Made by a program: the position numbers and the translations under genes
Shown here: positions 17,176 to 26,500 of the stretch, piece after piece
How the letters are laid out: the number at the start of each line of letters is the position of its first letter
How positions within the stretch are numbered: position 1 is the stretch's first letter
NCBI GenBank assembly: GCA_026692905.1
Contig: JAPLNL010000117.1
Location: 1 to 50,673, forward strand
Length of the DNA: 50,673 nucleotides
From: Planctomycetota bacterium
Lineage (GTDB): Bacteria; Planctomycetota; Planctomycetia; Pirellulales; Pirellulaceae
Reading direction: 5' to 3'
Notes under the pieces: generated by a model
Told to the model about the DNA's origin: nothing
Database searches by the model: none
What the model saw: the letters and a program-made list of their open reading frames with translations, nothing else

Positions 17176-19684
17176 AGGTTAAGTGTTCGACTGGGTTGAT
17201 TCTAGAAGCGTTCCATGCGGGCAGCAAAGCCGCAATGGTGACAATGGCTATTGTGCCTACAGCCGAACTGGCCATCAACAAAAAGTTCCATTCAAACTCA
17301 GGTGTGTATCCCAAAAGTGCTTCGCTGCATGCGTAAATGATCAACACCGTTGTCACGCCTCCAAACATGCCGAAGACCACTCCGATGATCCCTAGCAGCC
17401 ATGCTTGAACGAGAACCGTAAGCATGAGCTGGCCTCGGCTCGCACCAACAATCCTGAGCAACGAAAAGTCTCGGGCTTGTTCCAGCATGTTCATTGCCAA
17501 TGTTGTCGCAATACCAAAGCCACCTGTCAAAAAGGAAATGAAGACAACACACCATATTCCGGCGGTCACCCCCGAAATAGCTTGTTCTACTCCTCGCCGC
17601 ATTTCGCTTCCACGCTGAATCTCGAAACCATACTGTTCTTTGACTTCTTCGAGCCGTTTCTGGGCCTCATCGATCTGGTCTGGTGCGACGGCCAACGAAT
17701 ACCAATCAAAGCCGGTCACCTCAAAGAATCGCTGCGCAGTCGATCGCTTGATGATAAGAGCTAAGCCACCATTGGCAAAATTGGCGTTCACCGCACCCAC
17801 GGTTACCGAAAAAGACCGTCCATTGACTGTGATGTTTAGTGAATCTCCAGCTCGCTTCCCAATCTTCTTTGCCAAGATCGAGCCTACGATCACTTGATCG
17901 CCGTCGACCAGCTTTCTCGCTTCTTCGGTCGACATCCCTTTCGGCTCGGTGGGAAACGGAGCAGCATCCGGGAATTCGCGAACAACGCACATGACTGTCT
18001 TCTGATCGACCTGGCACCAAACAAAGCGAATCGCGTTCGACCAGCTTACGCCCGGCAACTGCTGAACCATCTCACGCAATGGTTCCTCCGAATCGATCAA
18101 GAGCGATGGCGTCTGCGTGCTGATCAAGAATAAATCGCCCGGCAACGTACGATTGTACCAACGCTTGATTTCCGCAGTATTACTCATCAATGACTGGCCT
18201 AGCCCAACGGCCCCGCAGAGCGAAATGACCAAGAACCCTGCATTGAGGGACGTTCTTTCGGGTCTTCGAATCAATTGATACTTGGCAACCTCAATCGGAA
18301 AACCATTAGGGCGACGTGAAAAGCGATCGATAATCCAAATAAGAGGGATCAGTCCGGTTGGCAGCCACAACAGATACGCGAGCAACGACAAAAGGCCAAT
18401 ACCTACCCCCCATTCCGCCGGCAGCAACTCAATGCGAACACAATACAGCCCGCCAAGTGAAACCAACCAGAGTAAGAAGCCATTGCGAATCGATTTCCAT
18501 GGTAGCTCTGTATTCTCAACGATGGTAGGCTCACGAAAACTTTCAAGTGGGGAAACCGATTCTTGTTGTTTTTGTGCGAACCAAACGACGAGAAGCGTTA
18601 AACACGGAATGAAGACAGCAATCACCCCCAGGGAGACCCATGGTATCGTGAACGCACCTGGCGGAGCTTGCAACACACCCGACAGAACACGCCGCATAAT
18701 GGCCCCAAGTCCACAACCGGCAGCCAGCCCCAGCACCACTCCCAGCAAACTTATCGACAAAGCCTCGATAACAACCGCCCGAACCACTTGTTGGGAGGTC
18801 GCCCCCAAACATCGCAAAATAGCAAAGTACGGACGACGCTCAGCCAGGTTCATGCGGGTCGTATTAAGCAAAATGTAAGCAGCCATTGCCACCGCCAAAG
18901 CACTCGCAAACGACAAGCCTAACTCCGTGGACTTGAGCAAATCGTCCGCAAGCCCAACCGTATTCGTTCTCTCCTTGAGCATCAATTCCTTGGGAACCAA
19001 GGGACTTAAGTTTGTTAGCATTTTCTTTTTTTCGGCATCGCTATCCTCCTTCAAAAAAAGTCGATAGCGATCTATCTTGCCTTCTAAGGCGGCTGCATTC
19101 TGTAGCCATTCCAAATCAACCATAATGCCGTGCTCACTTGACACTCGGTTCCATGTGTTCGATGGAATAATCGCTTTGACGAATAGCTTTTTGAAGCCGC
19201 GGCGAAACAAGCATTGAATCGAATCGCCAACTGCCGCTTTGAGTTGCGCTGCGACCAGCGAAGAAACGATGCATTCCTCTGCCCCAGGTAACTCTCGTTC
19301 ATCCAAGTCCAAGTTTTTTTGCAAAAAGGTTCGCACCGGCAAATCATTCTGCGTCATCGATACCCCGATCACGAGACCACGCGCTTTCTGCTCTTGATGT
19401 CGGAACATTGTGCCTCGGATCAACGTCGGCATTCCGACCACCACGTCGCGACCCAAGGCGGGCATGTCAAGAGAGGTGGAATGGAACCTGCCTCCTTCTG
19501 CGTTCGAGATATCGAGCGATGGCAGACCCTGGACTGCGTTGCTCAAATCGCGAAACGACGACCGCGCGTTGTGCGATGCCACAATGATGCCAACCAAGGT
19601 GGCTGTCGAGAGGACCAAACTGAGCAACGTAAAAAAGAACCGCATCGGCCGCTGAAGCCAGTGTTGCCAAAGGACGAGGAACAT
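17168..19684 (-). CDS. FtsX/MacB-type ABC transporter permease, two FtsX domains
   Basis: 838 residues from the ATG at 19684, which lies 4 bases after the stop of the ATPase gene; a longer frame to 19774 would lie inside that gene and is rejected. Membrane segments: one near residues 12-35, a group at ~255-370, several between ~410 and 520, and a last group at ~705-830. Two FtsX signatures are visible (ERRPYFAILRCLGAT and ARDFSLLRIVGAS) with large extracytoplasmic parts after helix 1 and in the middle. This double layout resembles LolC/E-like or MacB-like mechanotransmission exporters rather than transporters that pump through the membrane. The ATPase is upstream and a secreted protein is coupled downstream. 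Confidence 0.88.
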   Translation of the reverse strand: MFLVLWQHWLQRPMRFFFTLLSLVLSTATLVGIIVASHNARSSFRDLSNAVQGLPSLDISNAEGGRFHSTSLDMPALGRDVVVGMPTLIRGTMFRHQEQKARGLVIGVSMTQNDLPVRTFLQKNLDLDERELPGAEECIVSSLVAAQLKAAVGDSIQCLFRRGFKKLFVKAIIPSNTWNRVSSEHGIMVDLEWLQNAAALEGKIDRYRLFLKEDSDAEKKKMLTNLSPLVPKELMLKERTNTVGLADDLLKSTELGLSFASALAVAMAAYILLNTTRMNLAERRPYFAILRCLGATSQQVVRAVVIEALSISLLGVVLGLAAGCGLGAIMRRVLSGVLQAPPGAFTIPWVSLGVIAVFIPCLTLLVVWFAQKQQESVSPLESFREPTIVENTELPWKSIRNGFLLWLVSLGGLYCVRIELLPAEWGVGIGLLSLLAYLLWLPTGLIPLIWIIDRFSRRPNGFPIEVAKYQLIRRPERTSLNAGFLVISLCGAVGLGQSLMSNTAEIKRWYNRTLPGDLFLISTQTPSLLIDSEEPLREMVQQLPGVSWSNAIRFVWCQVDQKTVMCVVREFPDAAPFPTEPKGMSTEEARKLVDGDQVIVGSILAKKIGKRAGDSLNITVNGRSFSVTVGAVNANFANGGLALIIKRSTAQRFFEVTGFDWYSLAVAPDQIDEAQKRLEEVKEQYGFEIQRGSEMRRGVEQAISGVTAGIWCVVFISFLTGGFGIATTLAMNMLEQARDFSLLRIVGASRGQLMLTVLVQAWLLGIIGVVFGMFGGVTTVLIIYACSEALLGYTPEFEWNFLLMASSAVGTIAIVTIAALLPAWNASRINPVEHLTYE

Positions 19685-19688
19685 AGGA

Positions 19689-20393
19689 CTATGTCCCTTC
19701 CTTGGACGCTTTGCCTGAATCATCGACGATGAGACCGTCTCGCATTTTGATGATTCGGTCGGCTGAGTTGGCAACCGTAGCGTCGTGCGTCACGATCACC
19801 AATGTCTGTCCATGCTCTTCCACCAGGGCACGGAAGAGTTCAATGACAATTTTGCTGTTGGCTGAGTCCAAGGCCCCCGTAGGTTCGTCCGCTAACAAGA
19901 TAGCGGGCGACATAACCAACGCTCGAGCGATCGCAACACGCTGCGCTTCACCGCCAGACAATTCACCAGGTCGATTGCTCAGCTTGTTTCCCATTCCGAC
20001 TGAGTTCAATGCCTCGACGGCTTTCGGTCGTGCAATATTCAAATCGACACCATCTAGTCGCATCGGGACCATGACGTTTTCGATAGACCTGAGCATCGGC
20101 AGGAGATGCACTTTCTGAAATACAAATCCTATTCGACGACGACGTAGCAGCGTCTGACTATTCTCGTCCAAATTCGAAATGGAATTGCCTTCAAGTCGCA
20201 CATCTCCCGTATCGGGTCGGTCGAGTCCACCCAGCATGTGCAACAGAGTACTCTTGCCGGACCCGGATGGACCGATGATTGCGACGAACTCTCCTTTTTG
20301 AATTTCGAGACTCACACCTCGAAGCGCTGGGTGCGCTACGGAACCCATATGGTACGTTTTGGTGACATCGATTGCGCTGAGCAATGGTTCCAT
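19689..20393 (-). CDS. LolD/MacB-type ABC transporter ATP-binding protein
   Basis: 234 residues, the typical LolD/MacB-N length. Walker A GPSGSGKST (residues ~41-49), Q-loop FVFQKVHLLP, signature LSGGEAQRVAIARAL, Walker B ILLADEPTGALDS and the H-loop IVTHD are all intact. The 'DEPTGALDS' and 'LLPMLRSIENVMVP' forms are characteristic of the MacB/LolD/FtsE group. The permease gene begins 4 bases after its stop, and a secreted-protein gene follows, so three genes form one operon read toward lower coordinates. Confidence 0.93.
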   Translation of the reverse strand: MEPLLSAIDVTKTYHMGSVAHPALRGVSLEIQKGEFVAIIGPSGSGKSTLLHMLGGLDRPDTGDVRLEGNSISNLDENSQTLLRRRRIGFVFQKVHLLPMLRSIENVMVPMRLDGVDLNIARPKAVEALNSVGMGNKLSNRPGELSGGEAQRVAIARALVMSPAILLADEPTGALDSANSKIVIELFRALVEEHGQTLVIVTHDATVANSADRIIKMRDGLIVDDSGKASKEGT

Positions 20394-20712
20394 TGGTTGT
20401 TTTGCTGACTAGTGGCGGATCAAGCGGACGATCGTGTGGTTTCGATTTGGGCCCTGCAGCCGATCAATGTGACCAAGCCTCAAGGCCAGAAGTCCAACAA
20501 TTCACGGTCGCCGAACGGGGGGTGAAGCCGTAGAGGGCTAATCGACAGCCTAAAGGATAGCGATGTTGGGTCAAAACGGGGTCGGGGGCGATAGTAATGT
20601 CCACAATTTGGCATATTCGCTAGCTTCATTCCCAAAAAGACGCATTGCTCCAACGGACTGATTTTCATTAGATTGAGTGCAGTCTGTTAACTCTGTTTGG
20701 AATGGAATCCGT
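20394..20712. other. Divergent intergenic region, nothing recognised
   Basis: 319 bases between the divergently read ABC operon and lpxD. It must hold both promoters. I saw no clear -35/-10 pair, no hairpin of note and no conserved repeat. Confidence 0.5.
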
Positions 20713-21762
20713 ATGACTTCAATCGACCTCCCAACGCTTGCCAAACGAGTGCATGGCGAGCTTTTCTCTCGATCGAATGATGATATCATCATCGGCGCTG
20801 CCCCATTGGCCGATGCGATGGCCGGTCACATTACATTGTTGGATCACGAAAAAAACCTCCCTAAACTCCAGGTTTCTTCCGCTTCGGCGTGCGTTACCCA
20901 TCAAACTTTTCCTGACGTACGAATACCGCAAATTGTCGTGAAAAACCCTCACGAAGCATTTGCTCAGATTTGCCAGCTATTCCGACCTCAAATTGTAGTG
21001 ACACAAAAACACGGAATCGATCGCCTTGCAAGCGTTGCTGCCTCGGCACAAATCAGCGAACGTTCCACGGTCGAAGGCTTTGTAAGCGTCGCGGATGGGT
21101 GCGCAATCGACGCAGGCACCCATCTACATCCTGGAGTTACGGTGATGCAAGGATGCCGGATCGGCAAAGACTGCCAACTGTTTCCTGGCGTGGTTTTGTA
21201 TCCTGGTACCGTTCTCGGCGATCGAGTTGTCATCCACTCAGGATGTGTTATCGGTGCGCATGGCTTCGGCTATCGAATGGAAAATGGCAGACATGCCCCT
21301 ACGGCCCAAGTTGGCTGGGTAGAAATCGAATCGGACGTCGAGATTGGCGCGAACTCGTGCGTGGATCGCGGCACCTACGGAGCGACTCGCATCGGTGAAG
21401 GGACCAAAATCGACAACTTTGTTCAAATAGCTCACAATTGCAACATTGGAAAACATAATCTTATTTGCGCGCACGTTGGCATTGCTGGCAGCGCATCCAC
21501 AGGGGAATACGTCGTAATCGCAGGTCAAGTTGGCGTTCGAGATCATGTGAAAATTGGAGCTCGCACCATGGTTGGAGCTCAATCCGGAGTCGTGGCTGAT
21601 ACAGGCGAAGATGAGGTTTTGCTCGGCTCTCCTGCCATTGCTCGCAATGATCAAGCGGTTGTCTACGCGTCGATCAGACGACTGCCGGAAATTCGCAAAA
21701 CCGTAAAGCAAATGGCCAAGCAGCTAGAAACGCTCATGGGAAAAGAAAAGTCCGGCGAATGA
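20713..21762 (+). CDS. lpxD: UDP-3-O-acylglucosamine N-acyltransferase
   Basis: 349 residues from the ATG at 20713 (MTSIDLPTLAKRVHG, the usual LpxD beginning); an in-frame ATG 36 bases earlier is less likely. The N-terminal ~100 residues form the uridine-binding domain, followed by a left-handed beta helix of hexapeptide repeats (IDAGTHLHPGVTVMQGC..., IGANSCVDRGTYGATRIGEGT) and a C-terminal helix. HGFGYRMENG and the IAHNCNIGKHNLICAHVGIAGS region carry the conserved His residues. It adds the second 3-hydroxyacyl chain in lipid A synthesis. It overlaps lpxI by four bases (ATGA). Confidence 0.95.
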   Translation: MTSIDLPTLAKRVHGELFSRSNDDIIIGAAPLADAMAGHITLLDHEKNLPKLQVSSASACVTHQTFPDVRIPQIVVKNPHEAFAQICQLFRPQIVVTQKHGIDRLASVAASAQISERSTVEGFVSVADGCAIDAGTHLHPGVTVMQGCRIGKDCQLFPGVVLYPGTVLGDRVVIHSGCVIGAHGFGYRMENGRHAPTAQVGWVEIESDVEIGANSCVDRGTYGATRIGEGTKIDNFVQIAHNCNIGKHNLICAHVGIAGSASTGEYVVIAGQVGVRDHVKIGARTMVGAQSGVVADTGEDEVLLGSPAIARNDQAVVYASIRRLPEIRKTVKQMAKQLETLMGKEKSGE

Positions 21763-22607
21763 CCAAAGCAAAACCGATTGGCATCGTCGCGGGTTGGGGC
21801 GAGTACCCTTTGGCAGTCGCTCGCGCGCTTCGCGAAAAAAACTATGAGGTCGTAGTCGCGGCCGTACACGGTCATGCATCCAAGGAAATCGAATCGCTAG
21901 CCAGCCACGTCCGTTGGATCGGCGTTTGCAAATTAGGCGGAATGCAAAAGTTTTTTCGTCAACACGGCGTTAGCCATGTCTGCCTTTCCGGAAAATTATT
22001 TAAAGACAAAATTTTGTTTCATGGCTGGGGCTGGATGGATCATTTCCCGGATTGGGAATGCGTGAAAACCATGTTGCCCCATTTCTTTTGGCGAACCCGC
22101 GACACAACCGACAATTCGCTGCTGGGAGCCGTAGTAAATTCATTTGGACGACGTGGCATCATGACAGTACCCGGCACTGAGTTTGCAACCCAGTTGATTG
22201 CCCAAGAGGGGGTCCTCACACGTCGCAAACCCAGCAATTTTGAACGGGACGATATTGAGTTTGGTTGGGCCATTGCCAAACAAATGGGAGGGCTGGACAT
22301 CGGGCAAAGCGTGACTGTTCGAGACCGAACAATTTTGGCCGTCGAAGCCATTGAAGGGACCGATGCGTGTATTGTGCGCACAGGACAGATATGTCCTCGT
22401 GGCGGATTTACGTTGGTCAAAGTTGCTAAACCGGAGCAGGACATGCGATTCGATCTGCCAACGATCGGACCGCAAACCATTGAAAAGATGGCACTCGCCG
22501 GAGGCAAAGCCATCGCCATCGAAGCCGGCAAAACGATCGTCATCAATCGCGAAGAAACGATTCGTTGCGCCGAAGAGCACGGCATCGCAATCGTGTGTCG
22601 TAGTTAG
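21759..22607 (+). CDS. lpxI: UDP-2,3-diacylglucosamine pyrophosphatase LpxI
   Basis: 282 residues, the usual size. The family opening is IGIVAGWGEYPLAVARAL, and the C-terminal catalytic domain has IEGTDACIVR and FDLPTIGPQTIEKM, whose Asp matches the catalytic metal ligand of Caulobacter LpxI. It cleaves UDP-2,3-diacylglucosamine to lipid X and UMP, the step after LpxD and LpxC, and is the non-homologous alternative to LpxH. The ATGA overlap with lpxD shows tight coupling. The pair confirms that the host makes a lipid A-type outer membrane. Confidence 0.95.
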   Translation: MTKAKPIGIVAGWGEYPLAVARALREKNYEVVVAAVHGHASKEIESLASHVRWIGVCKLGGMQKFFRQHGVSHVCLSGKLFKDKILFHGWGWMDHFPDWECVKTMLPHFFWRTRDTTDNSLLGAVVNSFGRRGIMTVPGTEFATQLIAQEGVLTRRKPSNFERDDIEFGWAIAKQMGGLDIGQSVTVRDRTILAVEAIEGTDACIVRTGQICPRGGFTLVKVAKPEQDMRFDLPTIGPQTIEKMALAGGKAIAIEAGKTIVINREETIRCAEEHGIAIVCRS

Positions 22608-22710
22608 TTTATCTTTGAACTTGGTAGTTTGCGACCATTACGGGAATGGCGTCCCCATTGGGGCGTTTGAAGAGGGCAAGAATACTAGCCCCTCGGGCCG
22701 TGCATGTTTT

Positions 22711-23220
22711 CTAAATCGCCTTCTCAACCGCTCGTGACATGCTTTTGGGTGAGTAAGTCGAAGAATATCGACCAAGCACTGTCCCATCGCGCCCCACCAG
22801 AAACTTCGTGAAGTTCCACTTGATGCTCTCGCTCCCCAAAACTCCTTTCGCTTTGCTCTTTAGGAAAACGTAAAGAGGATGCGTGTTCGGACCATTCACC
22901 TCGACCTTCGAAAACATCGGAAACGTCACGTTGTATTTCAACGAACAGAATTCCTTGATCTCTCCCTCGGATTTGGACTCTTGAGAACCGAATTGATTGC
23001 AAGGGAAGCCCAACACAACCAAGCCTCGCTGCTTGTATTCATCGTAGAGCGTTTGAAGTTGTGCGTATTGGCCTGTGAAAACACATTGGCTCGCTACGTT
23101 CACAATCAACAACACCGAGCCCTTGTATTGCTCAAGCGGAACGGTAGCCCCGTCAATCGATCGAGCGGTGATATCGTAAAGAGATATTGGAACAGAAGCC
23201 GTTGGCAAAGTGAACCTCAA
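22711..23220 (-). CDS. Glutathione peroxidase family thiol peroxidase
   Basis: 169 residues. The peroxidase tetrad is visible: C46 in NVASQCVFTGQY, Q80 in GFPCNQFGSQE, and W135-N136 in IKWNFTKFLV. The active residue is Cys rather than selenocysteine. A second Cys at position 74 (GFPCNQ) suggests an atypical 2-Cys, thioredoxin-dependent mechanism as in many bacterial members. No signal peptide. It shares its orientation with the carotenoid desaturase gene upstream but is 159 bases away across a repeat, so co-transcription is uncertain. It probably reduces hydrogen or lipid peroxides. Confidence 0.93.
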   Translation of the reverse strand: MRFTLPTASVPISLYDITARSIDGATVPLEQYKGSVLLIVNVASQCVFTGQYAQLQTLYDEYKQRGLVVLGFPCNQFGSQESKSEGEIKEFCSLKYNVTFPMFSKVEVNGPNTHPLYVFLKSKAKGVLGSESIKWNFTKFLVGRDGTVLGRYSSTYSPKSMSRAVEKAI

Positions 23221-23303
23221 GTAAATGGTTGAATCGCAGAGAGCTCAGGGCAAAAACAACGTCTTAACTCTGCGACTCTTCGTTTTAAAATTTTTGCAAC
23301 ACT

Positions 23304-23374
23304 TGAGCCGCAGGCGCTAGCCGCGTTACGGCTTCCCTGGCAAATACGTGGTCGCGGCGAGTGCCCGCGGCTCA
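23304..23374. repeat. Imperfect 20-bp inverted repeat
   Basis: Arms 23304-23323 and 23355-23374 pair with three mismatches across a 31-base loop; the outer ends are TGAGCCGC and GCGGCTCA. It lies in the gap between the glutathione peroxidase and desaturase genes and looks like another intergenic repeat family. Confidence 0.6.
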
Positions 23375-23379
23375 GACGT

Positions 23380-24924
23380 TTAAGCGAGCACCGGATCGGG
23401 CTTCTGAATGGGCTCGATGTCCTCAATAAATTTAGCAGAGAGCCCCAAATCCGGCAAAAGCTGCTTGCATGTAATCCGTGAAGATTCATAAATCACAGGC
23501 AGTCCACTCCCCGGATGTGTTCCTCCCCCAACCAAATACACGCTGTCCAGCTCTTCAAACTTGTTGTGCGGCCGCAGGTGAAGCATCTGGCCAAGATTGT
23601 GAGCCAAGTTAAACGTGGCACCGCGATAGACCGCAAAGTCGTCACGCCAATTCGCGGGGGTAACAATCTGTTCGTATTCGATGCGACTACGAAGGTCCCC
23701 CATTCCCAACTCCGCCAATTTCTTAAAGGTCAACTCACGAAAGGCTTGTGTCTGCGCCTCGTCCCATGGAGTATTCGGATTCAGGTGAGGCACCGGCACT
23801 AGGATGTATATCGTACTCTTGCCTTCCGGGGCCAACGAAGCGTCGGTAACACATGGGTTTTGAACGTAAATGGACGGATCGTCCGGCAACACCATCTCTT
23901 CTTCGATTTGCCGCAAGTTGCGATCGTAATCCTTGGCTATGTGGATCGTATGATGCTTGAGGTCGTCATAGCGTCCATTGATTCCCAAGTACATCATGAA
24001 CGTCGAACACGAAAATCGCTTCTTGGCAATCTTGCGATTGGACCAGCGTTTTCTCAGGTTATCCGGCACGAGCTTTTGCATGGCATGCGAAAAGTCCGCG
24101 TTGATCACAAACGCATCCGCTTCGTATCTTCCTTGATTGGTAACCACGGCGGTAACACGTTTCCCCTCAAACTCAAGTCGTTCCACCGGTTCGTCCGTCC
24201 GGATATCGCACCCCATCTCGGTTGCGACCTCAGCCATTCGCTCGCTCACTTGCCCGCAGCCACCGATGGGATGAAAGACGCCGTATTCGTACTCGAGGAA
24301 TGACAAGATTGAGAACAAACTCGGGCATTTGAACGGGGACATTCCCAAGTACTTCGCTTGAAACGAAAAAGCGATAACCAGTCGTGGATCCTGAAAATAA
24401 CTTTGCAAATCCTGACCAAGTGTCTTCCAGGGTTTTACCAAAGATGCTGCCGCAAGAACCGACGGACGCAGCAGATCCAGCATACTATTGAACGGTGATT
24501 CCAAAATCGGGCGAAATTTAGCTAGCTTCACCCGGTTATGGTCCAGGTAGCGTTTGAGCGCTCCCACGTCTTTGGGCGATAGCGCAGAAATTTGTCGGTC
24601 CATTGCTTCGAGATCGTTCGTGCAGTCCAAATGACCGCCCGCACCAAACGAAACTCGGTACTGCGGATCCAAACGCTTCATCGGTATCTCCACGTCGATG
24701 TCGCGACCGACTGACTGGAAGATCTCTCTCAGAATTCTAGGATAAAGGTAAAACGTGGGGCCGGTGTCGAATCGAAATCCGTCCGCGTAAATACTCGCAC
24801 AACGTCCGCCAACTTGAGACCGGGACTCCAAAACCGTCACGTCAACGCCGGCATGAGCCAATTGCATTGCCGAAGCCAATCCACCCGGTCCCGCTCCTAT
24901 TACCACAACTCGACGCTTGGCCAT
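23380..24924 (-). CDS. CrtI/CrtN-family carotenoid desaturase
   Basis: 514 residues. The N terminus has a Rossmann FAD motif (VVVIGAGPGGLASAM, residues 4-18) followed by ESRSQVGGRC and FRFDTGPTFYLYP; the C terminus has the CrtI signature VYLVGGGTHPGSGLPVIYESSR. The length matches phytoene (CrtI) and diapophytoene (CrtN) desaturases and their oxygenase relatives (CrtP). It should dehydrogenate or oxidise a C30 or C40 carotenoid precursor at the membrane. Many planctomycetes are pink, which fits. No synthase or other crt gene is next to it, so the substrate is undecided. Confidence 0.9.
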   Translation of the reverse strand: MAKRRVVVIGAGPGGLASAMQLAHAGVDVTVLESRSQVGGRCASIYADGFRFDTGPTFYLYPRILREIFQSVGRDIDVEIPMKRLDPQYRVSFGAGGHLDCTNDLEAMDRQISALSPKDVGALKRYLDHNRVKLAKFRPILESPFNSMLDLLRPSVLAAASLVKPWKTLGQDLQSYFQDPRLVIAFSFQAKYLGMSPFKCPSLFSILSFLEYEYGVFHPIGGCGQVSERMAEVATEMGCDIRTDEPVERLEFEGKRVTAVVTNQGRYEADAFVINADFSHAMQKLVPDNLRKRWSNRKIAKKRFSCSTFMMYLGINGRYDDLKHHTIHIAKDYDRNLRQIEEEMVLPDDPSIYVQNPCVTDASLAPEGKSTIYILVPVPHLNPNTPWDEAQTQAFRELTFKKLAELGMGDLRSRIEYEQIVTPANWRDDFAVYRGATFNLAHNLGQMLHLRPHNKFEELDSVYLVGGGTHPGSGLPVIYESSRITCKQLLPDLGLSAKFIEDIEPIQKPDPVLA

Positions 24925-25166
24925 GTCAATTTGTTTTCCTGATGACTTTGGGACTGACTACTTCCCGTTCGTTGATAAATGAAACGAACTCTCGTTTCCC
25001 GTTGGATTGTTATAGCACAACGACAAGCGACTTGAAGTTTCACGGAATTGTCCAAAGTCAACGACAACGAGCCTTGATGGAATTGAGATTCGCGATTCAG
25101 ATGAACGTGTTGCCTGGGGGAATGCACTTCGCCTTTCTATTGCGCGACGAGAATTGGACTTGGATT

Positions 25167-26144
25167 ATGAAATTTGGAATTGGCTCGCTGGTACTTTTGG
25201 CACTGCTACCTTTTGGAGCAACTGTTTCTCACGCAGAGGAGTTCCGAATCGGAGCCTGGAACATCGAATGGCTTGGGTTTCCAAATATGCGTGGCAAACC
25301 GGGAAAAGATGTCGAACAGTCCCCTGTCGATTTAGCCGCCTACGTCGCAGACGCCAAATTGGATGTTTTGGCACTAGAGGAGATTGGAGTCGATAAAAAC
25401 GAGGCACCATTTACCAGCAAACCGCTTCAAAACATGTTCGATGAGCTGAAATCCTCTCACGGCCAGACTTGGCAATATGTTTTGTTCCCAAAGGCAAATT
25501 ACCCGAAAGACACAGAGGACTTCATCACCCGTGGTCAGCATATCGGTATCGCTTGGCGAAGCGATCGCGCTAAGCTCGTGGGTGAGCCTTACGCCATTCC
25601 AGTTGGCGAGAACAAAACGTATGGGAATAAGTTTTGGGAACGGCGAGCCACTGCGGTCAAGCTATCCTTCGGCGAAGGAAAAACGGACGTCGTGTTCATT
25701 CCTGTTCATCTCAAATCCAATCGCAACGAAGCCAATCCATCCGATGCTAAGTTTACGCAAAAGCAGCGACAAGCGGAGATCAAGGTTTTCGTGGACCAAT
25801 TGAAGACACTGAAAGAGAAGTTCAAAGACGAGGATATCGTCTTGTTAGGCGATACCAATTTCTTAGCGGTCGAAGATGACACTCCCGAGATCATGGTCAA
25901 CGCCGGTTTCTTGGATCTCAATTCGAACGATGAAGGAACGACCGCTGCGTGGGGCTCCGGTTACTCGAGCGCCCCATTCGATCGAATTTTCGTCCCATCC
26001 GCTCAACCGGAATTCAAAGGTTCGGTTTTGAAGGTCCATAAAACCAAGAACGGCACGGACAACGAAATAAAAGATTACAAAAAACGCCATTCCGACCACT
26101 ACTTGGTTTCGACCACCATCGGAGTCGGCAACGACGACGACTAA
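25167..26144 (+). CDS. Secreted endonuclease/exonuclease/phosphatase family protein
   Basis: 325 residues from the ATG at 25167, where a signal peptide starts (MKFGIGSLVLLALLPF..SHAEE); the longer frame runs back into the divergent desaturase gene and is rejected. EEP motifs in order: RIGAWNIEWLG (Asn), LDVLALEEIG (metal-binding Glu), IPVHLKSN (catalytic His), VLLGDTNFL (Asp/Asn) and RHSDHYLV (terminal Asp-His). It is therefore a Mg-dependent phosphodiesterase or nuclease acting outside the cytoplasm, maybe on extracellular DNA or phosphate esters. A short acidic tail ends the protein. The gene stands alone. Confidence 0.87.
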   Translation: MKFGIGSLVLLALLPFGATVSHAEEFRIGAWNIEWLGFPNMRGKPGKDVEQSPVDLAAYVADAKLDVLALEEIGVDKNEAPFTSKPLQNMFDELKSSHGQTWQYVLFPKANYPKDTEDFITRGQHIGIAWRSDRAKLVGEPYAIPVGENKTYGNKFWERRATAVKLSFGEGKTDVVFIPVHLKSNRNEANPSDAKFTQKQRQAEIKVFVDQLKTLKEKFKDEDIVLLGDTNFLAVEDDTPEIMVNAGFLDLNSNDEGTTAAWGSGYSSAPFDRIFVPSAQPEFKGSVLKVHKTKNGTDNEIKDYKKRHSDHYLVSTTIGVGNDDD

Positions 26145-26500
26145 CGAACGCTCGGTCCCAACTATGGCTAAATAACAATTCGTTTAACAGTCAGCCAAAG
26201 GCGTACTGGGCAATTAGCCGTCGGGAGCTAGCCTTGTCGTCACCCATATCTTTTTAATTTTGCTCCCCTCGCCCCTTTAAGGGGAGAGGGGCTGGGGGTG
26301 AGGGGTTTTGATTGGGATTTTGGTTTCGGTCGCATTGCCATGCCTTACTTAAAAGATCTAAACAATTCATTGAACCGGAGACTTGTAACTAACAATTCTA
26401 CCCCTCACCCCCCGTTTGCAATCCAAAGTAGCAGGCGTGAATGCCCAACGATTTTGACCATCCCGTTGGATCGTCCAATTCAATAGCGTACAATCTACCC
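26145..26500. repeat. Intergenic region with G/C-tract inverted repeats
   Basis: 356 bases without a gene. At 26265-26277 and 26279-26291 there is a nearly perfect 13-bp palindrome (CCCCTCGCCCCTT / AAGGGGAGAGGGG, one mismatch) followed by CTGGGGGTGAGGGG. The reverse complement, CCCCTCACCCCC, occurs at 26401-26412, so about 100 bases are bracketed by inverted 12-mers. The bracketed part has no coding potential. This resembles a small non-autonomous repeat. Confidence 0.6.
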
